64,000 nt of DNA from CAMDPA01 sp964574325 (GTDB lineage Bacteria; Pseudomonadota; Alphaproteobacteria; Rhizobiales; Hyphomicrobiaceae): positions 12,318 to 76,317 of the forward strand of contig CAZNMY010000018.1 of assembly GCA_964574325.1 (NCBI GenBank), read 5' to 3'. The notes under the pieces were generated by a model, which was not told the DNA's origin, made no database searches, and worked only from the letters and a program-made list of their open reading frames with translations. This document shows positions 57,052 to 64,000 of the stretch, one piece after another. Position 1 is the first letter of the stretch. Every line of letters begins with the position of its first letter. Both the position numbers and the translations under genes were made by a program.

Positions 57052-58254
57052 TCAAGCCTGAGCTTCGATGTTCGCTATCACGCGCGCGAACGCAAGCGCG
57101 GACCGCTCTTGATCGGCCTTGACGGCGATCTGCAACGCGACGGGCGTGCCGCAGTCCGTGTGCTCAGCGAGCGGCACACTGAGTGCGGGATGCCCGGACA
57201 CGTTGAACGGGCACGTCTCCGCGAGCAGCGCATTGACGACGGGCACATCGACACCGGCCATCGAAACCAGCCGCGCGCCGGCTTGGGGCGGCTCCACGGC
57301 GATCGTTGGGCCGAGGATCGCATCGACCTCGGCGAATTGTGCGGCCATGTACCGCCTCACGTCGGCGAGGACCTGGCGTGCCTTCACGATCTCGGCGGGC
57401 TCGATCAGTGCGGCATAGGAAAGCGACCGGGCAGCGGTCTTCGTGAAACCGCCGGCATCAGCCGGCCAGTGCCTGCGCCAGATTTCGAGGGCTTCCCCGC
57501 ACACGATCGCGCCGTGGATCTCCGCCAGCGCCGCCTGATCGGGCAGCGCGACTTCGACGAGCGAGTAACCTTCACCAACGAGCCGCGCCAGCAGCTGCTC
57601 GATGGCCGCGCGGATGCTGGCATCCGCCATCGAAAGCCGTGCGGGATCGAAGCCGATACGCCGGATCTCCGGCGCGGGCTCGGGAGCTCTTTGGCCTCCC
57701 GCCAGTGCGAGCCAGCCTTTCTCCAGGATGTCGATATCGGCGGCGAGCAGTCCGACGTGATCGAACGCATACGACAGCGGCGTCACGCCTTCGACGGAAA
57801 TTCGCCCATAGGTCGGCTTCAATCCGTAGAGCCCGCAGCATGCGGCGGGCACCCGCACCGAGCCACCGGTGTCCGTGCCGAGTGCGAGGTCGGCGAGGCC
57901 TCCGGCAACGGCCGCAGCGCTGCCGCCGCTCGAACCGCCGACCGTGCGGCCAGGCGCGGTCGGATTGTCGACGCCGGGCGTCATCATGCCGAACCCGGCG
58001 GAATCGGTCGCCACGGTGCCGACGATCGTTGCACCCGCCCGACGCAGCGCTGCGACGCAGTCGGCGTCGCTCTCGCCGATGCGATCCGCCAAGAGCGGCA
58101 GCCCGGCTGTCCACCGGAGCCCGGCGACCGCGATGTTGTCCTTGATCGCCAGACGAATGCCGGCGAGCGGACCCTCGCCGCCACGGGGCGATGCTACGCG
58201 ATCGACGAACGCGCCATACGGATCGAGATGAGGCTCGAGCTCAGCCAAGATCAA
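57052..58254 (-). CDS. Amidase signature family protein
   Basis: A 400-residue amidase with the Ser-cisSer-Lys triad region: AGIRLAIKDNIAVAGLRWTA (Lys near 37), GGSSGGSAAAVAGGLADLAL (the GGSSGG signature) and GTDTGGSVRVPAACCGLYGL (the cis-Ser and nucleophilic Ser near 131-135). The C-terminal GHPALSVPLAEHTDCGTPVA resembles AtzF/biuret or glutamyl-tRNA amidase-like hydrolases. It hydrolyses a carboxamide of unknown identity. It follows the MarR gene by 67 bp and precedes the four-rhodanese gene by 23 bp, so control by MarR is likely. The start at ATG 58254 is supported by the family N-terminus. Confidence 0.92.
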   Translation of the reverse strand: MILAELEPHLDPYGAFVDRVASPRGGEGPLAGIRLAIKDNIAVAGLRWTAGLPLLADRIGESDADCVAALRRAGATIVGTVATDSAGFGMMTPGVDNPTAPGRTVGGSSGGSAAAVAGGLADLALGTDTGGSVRVPAACCGLYGLKPTYGRISVEGVTPLSYAFDHVGLLAADIDILEKGWLALAGGQRAPEPAPEIRRIGFDPARLSMADASIRAAIEQLLARLVGEGYSLVEVALPDQAALAEIHGAIVCGEALEIWRRHWPADAGGFTKTAARSLSYAALIEPAEIVKARQVLADVRRYMAAQFAEVDAILGPTIAVEPPQAGARLVSMAGVDVPVVNALLAETCPFNVSGHPALSVPLAEHTDCGTPVALQIAVKADQERSALAFARVIANIEAQA

Positions 58255-58321
58255 TTCTCCCGGCAGGCGATGCCGGAAGGCAGCGGGGTGCTGCAGTGCT
58301 TCGGTGCCGGGAGATCCAATA

Positions 58322-58789
58322 TCACGTCCGCGACGGCTTGCGAGAGGGCGCGGCGGGAGGTGGCGCCAGGATCGAGTGCAGCATGTCGACGAACTCCCGT
58401 CGCCGGCTCTCGCTGAGCACCTTGGTCACTCTTTGCTCGGCCTCGATCATCGTCGGCAGGAGTTCCTCGAGACAGTTGCTGCCGTCCTCGGTCAGTCGCA
58501 GCGTGTAGGCCCTTGCATCGGCCCGGCTGCGGCGGCGGGCGACGAGACGCCGCGCGCACAAGCGGCGAACCATGTCGGCCAGCGTAGACCTGTCGATGCC
58601 CGTTTCGTCGCATACATCCGTCTGGCTGGGATCAGTCAGCTTCGCGATCGCGTCGAGAACGACGATCTGGCGTGCGGTCAAGCCGTGGACGTTGGTCGTG
58701 TGCTCGAACTGATGGTCGGCGAACTGGCTCGCCCGATGCAGTAAATGGATAACGCTGTCGGAGATGTGTACTGTCTTTACCTTGGCCAT
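58322..58789 (-). CDS. MarR family transcriptional regulator
   Basis: A 155-residue MarR protein: HLLHRASQFADHQFEHTTNV, LTARQIVVLDAIAKLTDPSQ, TDVCDETGIDRSTLADMVRR (recognition helix region), LCARRLVARRRSRADARAYT (wing) and LTEDGSNCLEELLPTMIEAE. It is the first gene of the amidase-rhodanese operon and divergent from the AraC-type gene across a 180-bp gap, so both may share a control region. A C-terminal Pro/Ala/Arg-rich tail (LAPPPAAPSRKPSRT) is longer than in most MarR proteins. The ligand is unknown; amidase substrates or products are candidates. Confidence 0.92.
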   Translation of the reverse strand: MAKVKTVHISDSVIHLLHRASQFADHQFEHTTNVHGLTARQIVVLDAIAKLTDPSQTDVCDETGIDRSTLADMVRRLCARRLVARRRSRADARAYTLRLTEDGSNCLEELLPTMIEAEQRVTKVLSESRRREFVDMLHSILAPPPAAPSRKPSRT

Positions 58790-58969
58790 GGCTTACTCTG
58801 GTCGCGACGTGTTGATCGGTATCGCCTTGTCGGCGATGGTATTGCCCCATGGATAGTCTTCGACGCGACCGTTCGCTTGACCATTGAACCGCGGATTTGA
58901 CCCCTTACTGACATTGCGTCTGCTGTGCGTTCCCGGCCGCGAAGAGGCCGTACGAGGGAGATTTGACCG

Positions 58970-59989
58970 ATGGCGAGGGTGCGGGAGCCGCGCGCGAAGG
59001 CCAGTCTCATCGAGGGGTTCGGCGCATTCGCTTCCCGCAAGGGACTCGACTTTGCCGATCTCCTGCAAACGGCGGGCATCGATGCGCGCGACCTCTCCGA
59101 GCCCGACCGCGAGATTTCCCTCAATGCGATCGGCCGGCTCATGACCCTCGCCTCCGAGCGTTCGAATGATCCGTGTCTCGGCGTTCATTGGGCCGAGGCG
59201 TTTCCAAGCGGCGCGAGCGGAATTCTCGGCTACCTCATCTTGAACGCCGCGTCCGTGCGCAAGGCCGTGTCGGCGGTGGCGCGCTACCTCGATCTGGTGA
59301 TGGCTCCGGTCGACGTGACGTTCGAGGAAGAGGCGGGCATCGGCCGGCTGGCGGTGAGGTTTCCTCCGGAGTTCACCGCGCCGCGCATTCAGTTCGTGAG
59401 CTTCGCGATGGCGCTGCTGATCATCCGCTTGCGCAAGCATGCCGGGCAGAGCTGGATGCCCGTCCGCGTCGATCTCGAACATCGCGCGGTGCCGTGCAGG
59501 GAAACCATGTTGCGGGTGTTCGGCCCCAAGGTGCACTACGACATGCCCGTCACGGCACTCCACATCCGTGAGCTGGTACTCGATCGGGGCAGCGAGGACG
59601 CCGATGAGAGATTGTTCGAGCTGATCCGTCAGCTGGGCGAGCGCTTGCTGGCAGAGCAGGCGCCCGGCGCCGACATCGTGGTCGCCACACGCAAAGCGAT
59701 CGTGTCGCAGCTCGAGATCGGCGCTGTGCGTGTTCGAGATGTGGCTGAGGTTCTCGGCATAGGGCCCTCGACGCTTCAGTCCCGTCTCGGCGCAGCCGGT
59801 ACGACGTACGAGGAGATCCTGATCTCGACTCGCCGCAACTTGTCCGACCTCTATCTGCGCGACACCGATCTGCAGTTGACCGAGATCGCGTTTCTGTTGG
59901 GCTTCTCCGAGCTCAGCGCTTTCACGCGTGCGGCGCAGCGCTGGTACGGCGCACCGCCGAGCCATCGACGCGCCGAGTTGAAAGGCTGA
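58970..59989 (+). CDS. AraC family regulator with an N-terminal arabinose-binding-like domain
   Basis: A 339-residue regulator. The N-terminal domain (~20-200) resembles the PF12625 type (SLNAIGRLMTLASERSNDPC, LGVHWAEAFPSGASGILGYL, VAPVDVTFEEEAGIGRLAVR). The C-terminal double helix-turn-helix is AraC-type (VRVRDVAEVLGIGPSTLQSR, LQLTEIAFLLGFSELSAFTR, AAQRWYGAPPSHRRAE). The start at ATG 58970 has GGGAG upstream. It is divergent from the MarR gene and convergent with the flavoprotein gene, with a hairpin (60075-60111) at the convergent end. The target gene is not evident. Confidence 0.92.
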   Translation: MARVREPRAKASLIEGFGAFASRKGLDFADLLQTAGIDARDLSEPDREISLNAIGRLMTLASERSNDPCLGVHWAEAFPSGASGILGYLILNAASVRKAVSAVARYLDLVMAPVDVTFEEEAGIGRLAVRFPPEFTAPRIQFVSFAMALLIIRLRKHAGQSWMPVRVDLEHRAVPCRETMLRVFGPKVHYDMPVTALHIRELVLDRGSEDADERLFELIRQLGERLLAEQAPGADIVVATRKAIVSQLEIGAVRVRDVAEVLGIGPSTLQSRLGAAGTTYEEILISTRRNLSDLYLRDTDLQLTEIAFLLGFSELSAFTRAAQRWYGAPPSHRRAELKG

Positions 59990-60074
59990 AGCCGATGCGC
60001 CAGACGGAACGACTGGTGTGCCGTCTTCCGTTTGGCGGGAGAGCGAACGCGGTCCGGCGCCAGTTTGCCGTGAC

Positions 60075-60111
60075 ACGAAAGGTGAGACCCGCTCGAGGTC
60101 GAACCTTTCGT
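60075..60111. terminator. Hairpin between convergent AraC and flavoprotein genes
   Basis: ACGAAAGGT (60075-60083) and ACCTTTCGT (60103-60111) form a 9-bp stem with a 19-base loop in the gap between the two convergent genes. It could end transcription in both directions, but there is no T-run. Confidence 0.45.
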
Positions 60112-60122
60112 TGCGAAGTGCT

Positions 60123-61610
60123 TCACTCCCGGTGCGGCTTGCCGACGAAACCCGGCCCGTGTCCGGCCTCGTGCGCGGCCCAGCATCCAGCCACGCGCCC
60201 GGAGAACAGCGACGGCCCGAGCATCGTGCCTTCGAGACCGGCGCGGCCGTTGATGTGCCCGCCTGCCATGCCGGCGACTTCGCCGGCGGCATAGAGCCCC
60301 GGAATCGGCTCGTAGTGCTTGTCGACGACGCGGCAGTGCTTGTCGGTCTTCACGCCGCCGAAGTTCTTGCGGGCGAGCGGGAAGATCTGGATCGCATAGT
60401 AGGGCGCGGTGTCGAACTTCTTCGACGCGCCGAGCGGCTTGCCGAAGTCCGGGTCCTTGGCGAGCTTGTCGTCGAAAGCCTTGTTGTAGCGCGCGACGGT
60501 TTCCAGGAACGCCGATGTGTCGACGTCCATCTTCCCGGCGAGTTCTTCGAGTGTCTGCGCCTTCTTGATGAACGGCGAATTCTCGAACAGCTCCTCGATC
60601 TTGTCGCGCAGCGGCTCGTCCTCGTGCTTGTAGTAGGGGTCGGAGATTTCGATCTTCGCGATCATCGGGCGGTCGACAACGGCCCACGCATAGGGCGGCT
60701 TCTGCGCCAGGATGGCTGGGCTCGCCGAGTTGCCGCCCGACAGCGCCTCGTTGTGGAACCGGCGACCCTGCGCATTGATGTAGATGTTGCCGGGCGCGAG
60801 GCGGAACACGAGGCCGCGCTTGTTGTCGGGATAGCGATAGTCCGGCGTCGCGTAGACGTAGAACCACACGTGGTCCATGTGCGTGAGGATGCCGCCCACC
60901 TGCGTGATCATCCGATGACCGTCGCCGGTGGAACCGAAGCCCGAGCCCTCGAGCACGCGCTCGTTCGCCAGTTCAGGCTTGTACTGCTTGACCATCTCGA
61001 CGTTGGAGTTGAACCCGCCGGGTGCCACCACGACCGCCTTGGCCGTCACCTCGATCTTGTCGCCGGTCTTCGAGTTGTGGCCCACGAAGCCGGTCACGCG
61101 ACCGGTTTTGTCTTTCGTCAGCGTCGTGATCTCGCTGTCGGCGATGAGTTCGCCGCCCTTCGACCGATAGGACGAAATCAGCGCGGTCATCAGGCCGAAG
61201 CCGCTTTTCGCGGCACGCTGCCAGCGCACGACCGAGTTGCCTTCCTGCGGCTTGGCGTCGACCCACGACACACCGTGCTTCTCCGCCCAGCCGAAGAGGT
61301 CGTGACGTGTCCCCTCCAGATAGAACCGCGCCCACTCCTGGTCGGCCGTCGGCCCACCCCACTTCATCCAGTCGTCGAACGCGAGGTCCGGGCTGTCCTT
61401 GATGCCGAGCTTCTCCTGCAGCGGCGTGCCGGCCATGCAGCACCCGCCACCCGATATGATCGCAGCCCCGCCCGGCTCCGAACGCTTTTCGAACACCAGC
61501 GTCTTCGCCCCGGCTGCAAGCGCATCGAGGGCCGCACAGATGCCGGCCGCCCCGCCACCGATGATTGCAACGTCAGTCGAATACTTCTTCGTCTTGTTGG
61601 TTTTGGCCAT
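60123..61610 (-). CDS. FAD-dependent oxidoreductase (flavocytochrome c / ketosteroid dehydrogenase-like)
   Basis: A 495-residue flavoprotein of the fumarate reductase/3-ketosteroid dehydrogenase type: DVAIIGGGAAGICAALDALA (FAD Rossmann), TLVFEKRSEPGGAAIISGGG, AVVVAPGGFNSNVEMVKQYK, RLAPGNIYINAQGRRFHNEA, KNFGGVKTDKHCRVVDKHYE and GLYAAGEVAGMAGGHINGRA with AGLEGTMLGPSLFSGRVAG. It has no signal peptide and no heme motif. It should dehydrogenate or reduce an unsaturated carboxylic acid or cyclic ketone; the substrate is unknown. The ATG start at 61610 has GAGGGAG upstream. It is convergent with the AraC gene, which may regulate it from the opposite side. Confidence 0.9.
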   Translation of the reverse strand: MAKTNKTKKYSTDVAIIGGGAAGICAALDALAAGAKTLVFEKRSEPGGAAIISGGGCCMAGTPLQEKLGIKDSPDLAFDDWMKWGGPTADQEWARFYLEGTRHDLFGWAEKHGVSWVDAKPQEGNSVVRWQRAAKSGFGLMTALISSYRSKGGELIADSEITTLTKDKTGRVTGFVGHNSKTGDKIEVTAKAVVVAPGGFNSNVEMVKQYKPELANERVLEGSGFGSTGDGHRMITQVGGILTHMDHVWFYVYATPDYRYPDNKRGLVFRLAPGNIYINAQGRRFHNEALSGGNSASPAILAQKPPYAWAVVDRPMIAKIEISDPYYKHEDEPLRDKIEELFENSPFIKKAQTLEELAGKMDVDTSAFLETVARYNKAFDDKLAKDPDFGKPLGASKKFDTAPYYAIQIFPLARKNFGGVKTDKHCRVVDKHYEPIPGLYAAGEVAGMAGGHINGRAGLEGTMLGPSLFSGRVAGCWAAHEAGHGPGFVGKPHRE

Positions 61611-61781
61611 CAGTGGCGCTCCCTCGCTTGTCCGCCCGGCCGATCCACGGCCGAGACTTGTCGTTGCCCAAGATAAGCAGACTTGGCGAGCCCCGCCAAC
61701 GGGCGAGCGTGTGTGGTGAATGACTGCAATGCGCGCGACTGATAGGTGAAAAAAACTATACGCATCCTCGATCGCCCTGAC

Positions 61782-62207
61782 CTACCCCACCCGCCTCCAT
61801 ACCGACTGCCCCTTCGAGCCGCCGGCGCGGCCGGGGTTGGTGAAGACCATCTCGTCGGGTGTTCGCATGGCGACGACGCGCTTGCCGGCTGTTCCGGTGA
61901 AGGCGGGAAATGTGCACGCCTCGAACCGGACGTTCACGATGCCGGCCGCTTCGTCCACCGTGTAGGTGCCGAACATCGCGAGCGAGCCCGCGACGATGGC
62001 TTTCGCTTCGTCGGGCGTGGCGCTGTCGCGGCTGGAAAACTTCGGCAGGTCGGAGCGCATCACGATCTGGGTGAAGCGGCCGTTGGCGTCGAACATGTAG
62101 ATGCCCTGAGGTGCGCTGCCCCAGGTCTCTGTCGTGCTGCCGTCGCCATGGATGTCGACCGACGACACGAGCGACCACGTTCCAACGATCTGGCGGGCAA
62201 GTGACAT
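61782..62207 (-). CDS. Lipocalin-like domain protein
   Basis: A 141-residue protein matching the lipocalin-like (PF13924) family: LARQIVGTWSLVSSVDIHGD at the N-terminus, ETWGSAPQGIYMFDANGRFT, QIVMRSDLPKFSSRDSATPD, AIVAGSLAMFGTYTVDEAAG and CTFPAFTGTAGKRVVAMRTP, ending SVWRRVG. Members are small beta-barrels of uncertain role, often next to catabolic genes. No signal peptide, so cytoplasmic. The start at 62207 (MSLARQIVG) fits family starts; the frame extends 27 codons upstream. It lies 105 bp downstream of the helicase gene end and 171 bp upstream of the flavoprotein gene start. Confidence 0.85.
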   Translation of the reverse strand: MSLARQIVGTWSLVSSVDIHGDGSTTETWGSAPQGIYMFDANGRFTQIVMRSDLPKFSSRDSATPDEAKAIVAGSLAMFGTYTVDEAAGIVNVRFEACTFPAFTGTAGKRVVAMRTPDEMVFTNPGRAGGSKGQSVWRRVG

Positions 62208-62312
62208 CGACGATGATCCCCGAGTGCGTGCAACCGGCTCCAGCTTCGGCCGTCGGCGCGAGGCACGCAAGTCGGTCGAGCGGATCAATCGGGCAAGCGA
62301 GGCTTCAGCGCA

Positions 62313-64000
62313 CTACGACTTTGCCGATTCGTCCCCACGCCATTTCTTCTTGTGCGCATACTTCGATGGGGTCCGCTGCGCCGGTGCATCGCCCGTGCGC
62401 GGTGCGTGATCGCGCGGGGCCGAATGCGGAGGACGTGGCCCCTTGCGGTGGGGACGCGCCGCAGCACCACTCGACGGAGCCTCGTCGCGGCGCGGACCTT
62501 TCGGCCGCCAGCTCTTCTCGCCGTCGGCACTTTTCCCGGCGCCAGCCCGTTTCTCGTAGTCAGCCCGTTTCTCGTAGTCTGGCCGCTTCTCGAAACTATC
62601 GCGCTTCTCGTAGCCCCTCGGCTTCTCGTAAGTCGTTCCTTCGGGTTTCGTCGTCCGCTCTGCGCGGTGGGGTTTCCCGGCAAATGCCGGCCGTTCGGAG
62701 CCGGCGGGGCGCTCCGTGCGGGGAGCACGCGGGGGCCGGTCCTCGTTGAACGGCGTCCGCGGCTGCCGCCTCGGTTCTGCGCGCGGGGCTTCGCTCGCCT
62801 CATCACCGGAGCCGAGCCGCGAGATCGTGCCTTCCTTCTCCGGGTTCTGCCGCACCGCGTGCTCGAACTGCTCGACGGCATCGGCCTTGATCTGGAACCG
62901 GGTGTCGCGATCGAAGATGCGGATCGCGCCGATCTCGGCCTTCGACACATCGCCGGCCTTGCAGATCAGTGGCAACAGCCAGCGCGGATCGGCATTCTTC
63001 TCCCGCCCGATGTTGAGGCGGAACCACACCATGTCGGCGTTGTCATCCGCTTGATGACGGCTGCTGCCGCCGAACTCGCGCGGCTTGCGCTCGGGGCGCG
63101 TGTCGTTGCCGCGAAACGAAGGCCGTTCCCGGTCGCCGCGATCACGGCCGAAGGCGGGACGGCTCTCCCGGCCCCTGTCGTCGCGCAGACCATCGCGACG
63201 GAAACCGCCGGTGTCGGCCGCCAGATCCTGCGGCGCCGGAAGACCCGCGCTGTGCAGGCGAAGCAGCGCCACCGCGATCTCCTGAGGATCCCGCGCGCCT
63301 TGCAGCGCACTGACCAGTTCCAGCTCCTCGGGCGTCGCCGGCTCGGTGAAGATATCGTCGGACAGGAAGCGCTCCTGATCGCGCGCGCGGATCTCTGCCG
63401 CTGTCGGCGCCGCCTGCCACGTCACTTTCAGTCGCGCCGAGTTGATCAGCGTTTCCGCCTTGCGCCGCCGGTTGTGCGGCACGATCATCACGCACATGCC
63501 CTTTTTGCCGGCGCGACCCGTCCGGCCCGAACGGTGGACGAGTGTCTCGCCGTCATTGGGCAGATCCGCGTGGATCACCAGCGCGAGGTCGGGCAGATCG
63601 AGGCCGCGCGCCGCGACGTCGGTGGCGACGAGCACGCGAGCGCGCCCGTTGCGCAGCGACTGCAGCGCGAGGTTGCGCTCGTTTTGCGACAGCTCCCCCG
63701 ACAGCGCCACGGCATTGAACCCGCGCTCCACCAGCCGCCCGTGCATCCGCTTCACGGCTTCGCGCGTGGCGCAGAACACCAGCGTCGCGCGCGATTCATG
63801 GAAGCGCAGCACGTTGACGACCGCATTTTCCACGTCGTGCGGGGCGACGCGCATCGCGCTGTATTCGATGTCGGCGTGCTGCTCGTCGCGCCGTACCGTC
63901 TGGATGCGCACCGCGTCGCGTTGATAGCGCCGCGCCAGATTTTCGATCTCGCGCGGCATCGTGGCGGAGAACAGCAGCGTCTGCCGTTCCGCGGGAGTCA
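62313..64000 (-). CDS. DEAD-box RNA helicase, C-terminal part (5' end beyond window)
   Basis: The frame is open to the right edge, so the N-terminus is missing. The visible 562 codons start in helicase motif III (LLFSATMPREIENLARR) and include IV (TLVFCATREAVKR), V (RVLVATDVAARGLDLPDL) and VI (VHRSGRTGRAGKKG). A DbpA-type RNA-binding domain follows (MVWFRLNIGREKNADPRWLL, PLICKAGDVSKAEIGAIRIF), then a long basic tail with repeated YEKR/FEKR units (~62540-62660) and RGDRERPSFRGN-type Arg/Gly/Asp-rich stretches. It belongs to the DbpA/CsdA-like branch, likely acting in ribosome assembly or RNA turnover at low temperature. The catalytic motifs Q, I and II are outside the window. Confidence 0.95.
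   Translation of the reverse strand, partial: TPAERQTLLFSATMPREIENLARRYQRDAVRIQTVRRDEQHADIEYSAMRVAPHDVENAVVNVLRFHESRATLVFCATREAVKRMHGRLVERGFNAVALSGELSQNERNLALQSLRNGRARVLVATDVAARGLDLPDLALVIHADLPNDGETLVHRSGRTGRAGKKGMCVMIVPHNRRRKAETLINSARLKVTWQAAPTAAEIRARDQERFLSDDIFTEPATPEELELVSALQGARDPQEIAVALLRLHSAGLPAPQDLAADTGGFRRDGLRDDRGRESRPAFGRDRGDRERPSFRGNDTRPERKPREFGGSSRHQADDNADMVWFRLNIGREKNADPRWLLPLICKAGDVSKAEIGAIRIFDRDTRFQIKADAVEQFEHAVRQNPEKEGTISRLGSGDEASEAPRAEPRRQPRTPFNEDRPPRAPRTERPAGSERPAFAGKPHRAERTTKPEGTTYEKPRGYEKRDSFEKRPDYEKRADYEKRAGAGKSADGEKSWRPKGPRRDEAPSSGAAARPHRKGPRPPHSAPRDHAPRTGDAPAQRTPSKYAHKKKWRGDESAKS

Overview
The window looks like chromosomal DNA from a high-GC alphaproteobacterium, most likely of the order Hyphomicrobiales. 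This is inferred from the gene content: a phasin, a DUF1489-type protein, a HupE family protein, an OmpR-type regulator typical of rhizobia and their relatives, three Bug/TctC binding proteins, and REP elements of the form GTGGATGGCC...GGCCATGAC. Genes are dense, ATGA/GTGA/TTGA overlaps are common, and I saw no rRNA, tRNA, CRISPR array or complete insertion sequence.

Region 1 (1-3.8 kb): a GntR regulator runs off the left edge. It is divergent from a GMC oxidoreductase, a Bug binding protein and a truncated sulfatase, and two near-identical 22-bp palindromes overlap the promoter.

Region 2 (3.8-16.9 kb) is the most interesting part. A four-gene operon (DUF2064-type transferase, multi-membrane-span glycosyltransferase, radical SAM/SPASM protein, family 2 glycosyltransferase) converges on a five-gene operon on the other strand. 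That operon encodes a PhnD-, PhnC- and PhnE-like ABC transporter, a flavoprotein fused to selenophosphate synthetase SelD, and a DoxX-like membrane protein. Upstream lies a SAM methyltransferase, divergent from a second radical SAM/SPASM protein that is translationally coupled to a nucleoside phosphorylase-like protein. I read this as a candidate selenium (less likely arsenic) uptake and small-molecule pathway. None of the known SelD users (selA, selB, selU/mnmH, senA, senB) is in view.

Region 3 (17-35.2 kb) is mostly minus strand and mixed: an ArsR/SRPBCC operon with a visible operator, GyrI-like, GNAT, TfoX C-domain and YjbR proteins, a TauD-type dioxygenase, a TIR-membrane protein, a DUF2779 nuclease-like protein, a Rieske oxygenase pair, a cyclic-nucleotide-domain protein, an OmpR-type regulator, a YkuD L,D-transpeptidase, CoxG, ArsC, a SUMF1-domain protein and a second Bug protein.

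Region 4 (35.3-46.5 kb): an Ltp2-like thiolase with its DUF35 partner and a third Bug protein; a membrane serine/threonine kinase with a seven-bladed WD40 domain; a tandem rhodanese with a LysR regulator; a DMT transporter coupled to NudC; HupE.

Region 5 (46.8-64 kb): a TPR protein, a DUF952-PyrD pair, a nitronate monooxygenase, carboxynorspermidine dehydrogenase, a soluble histidine kinase, a phasin, a MarR-amidase-four-rhodanese operon, an AraC regulator, a flavocytochrome-like oxidoreductase, a lipocalin-like protein and a DEAD-box helicase that runs off the right edge. Several REP-like or MITE-like inverted repeats sit between genes.
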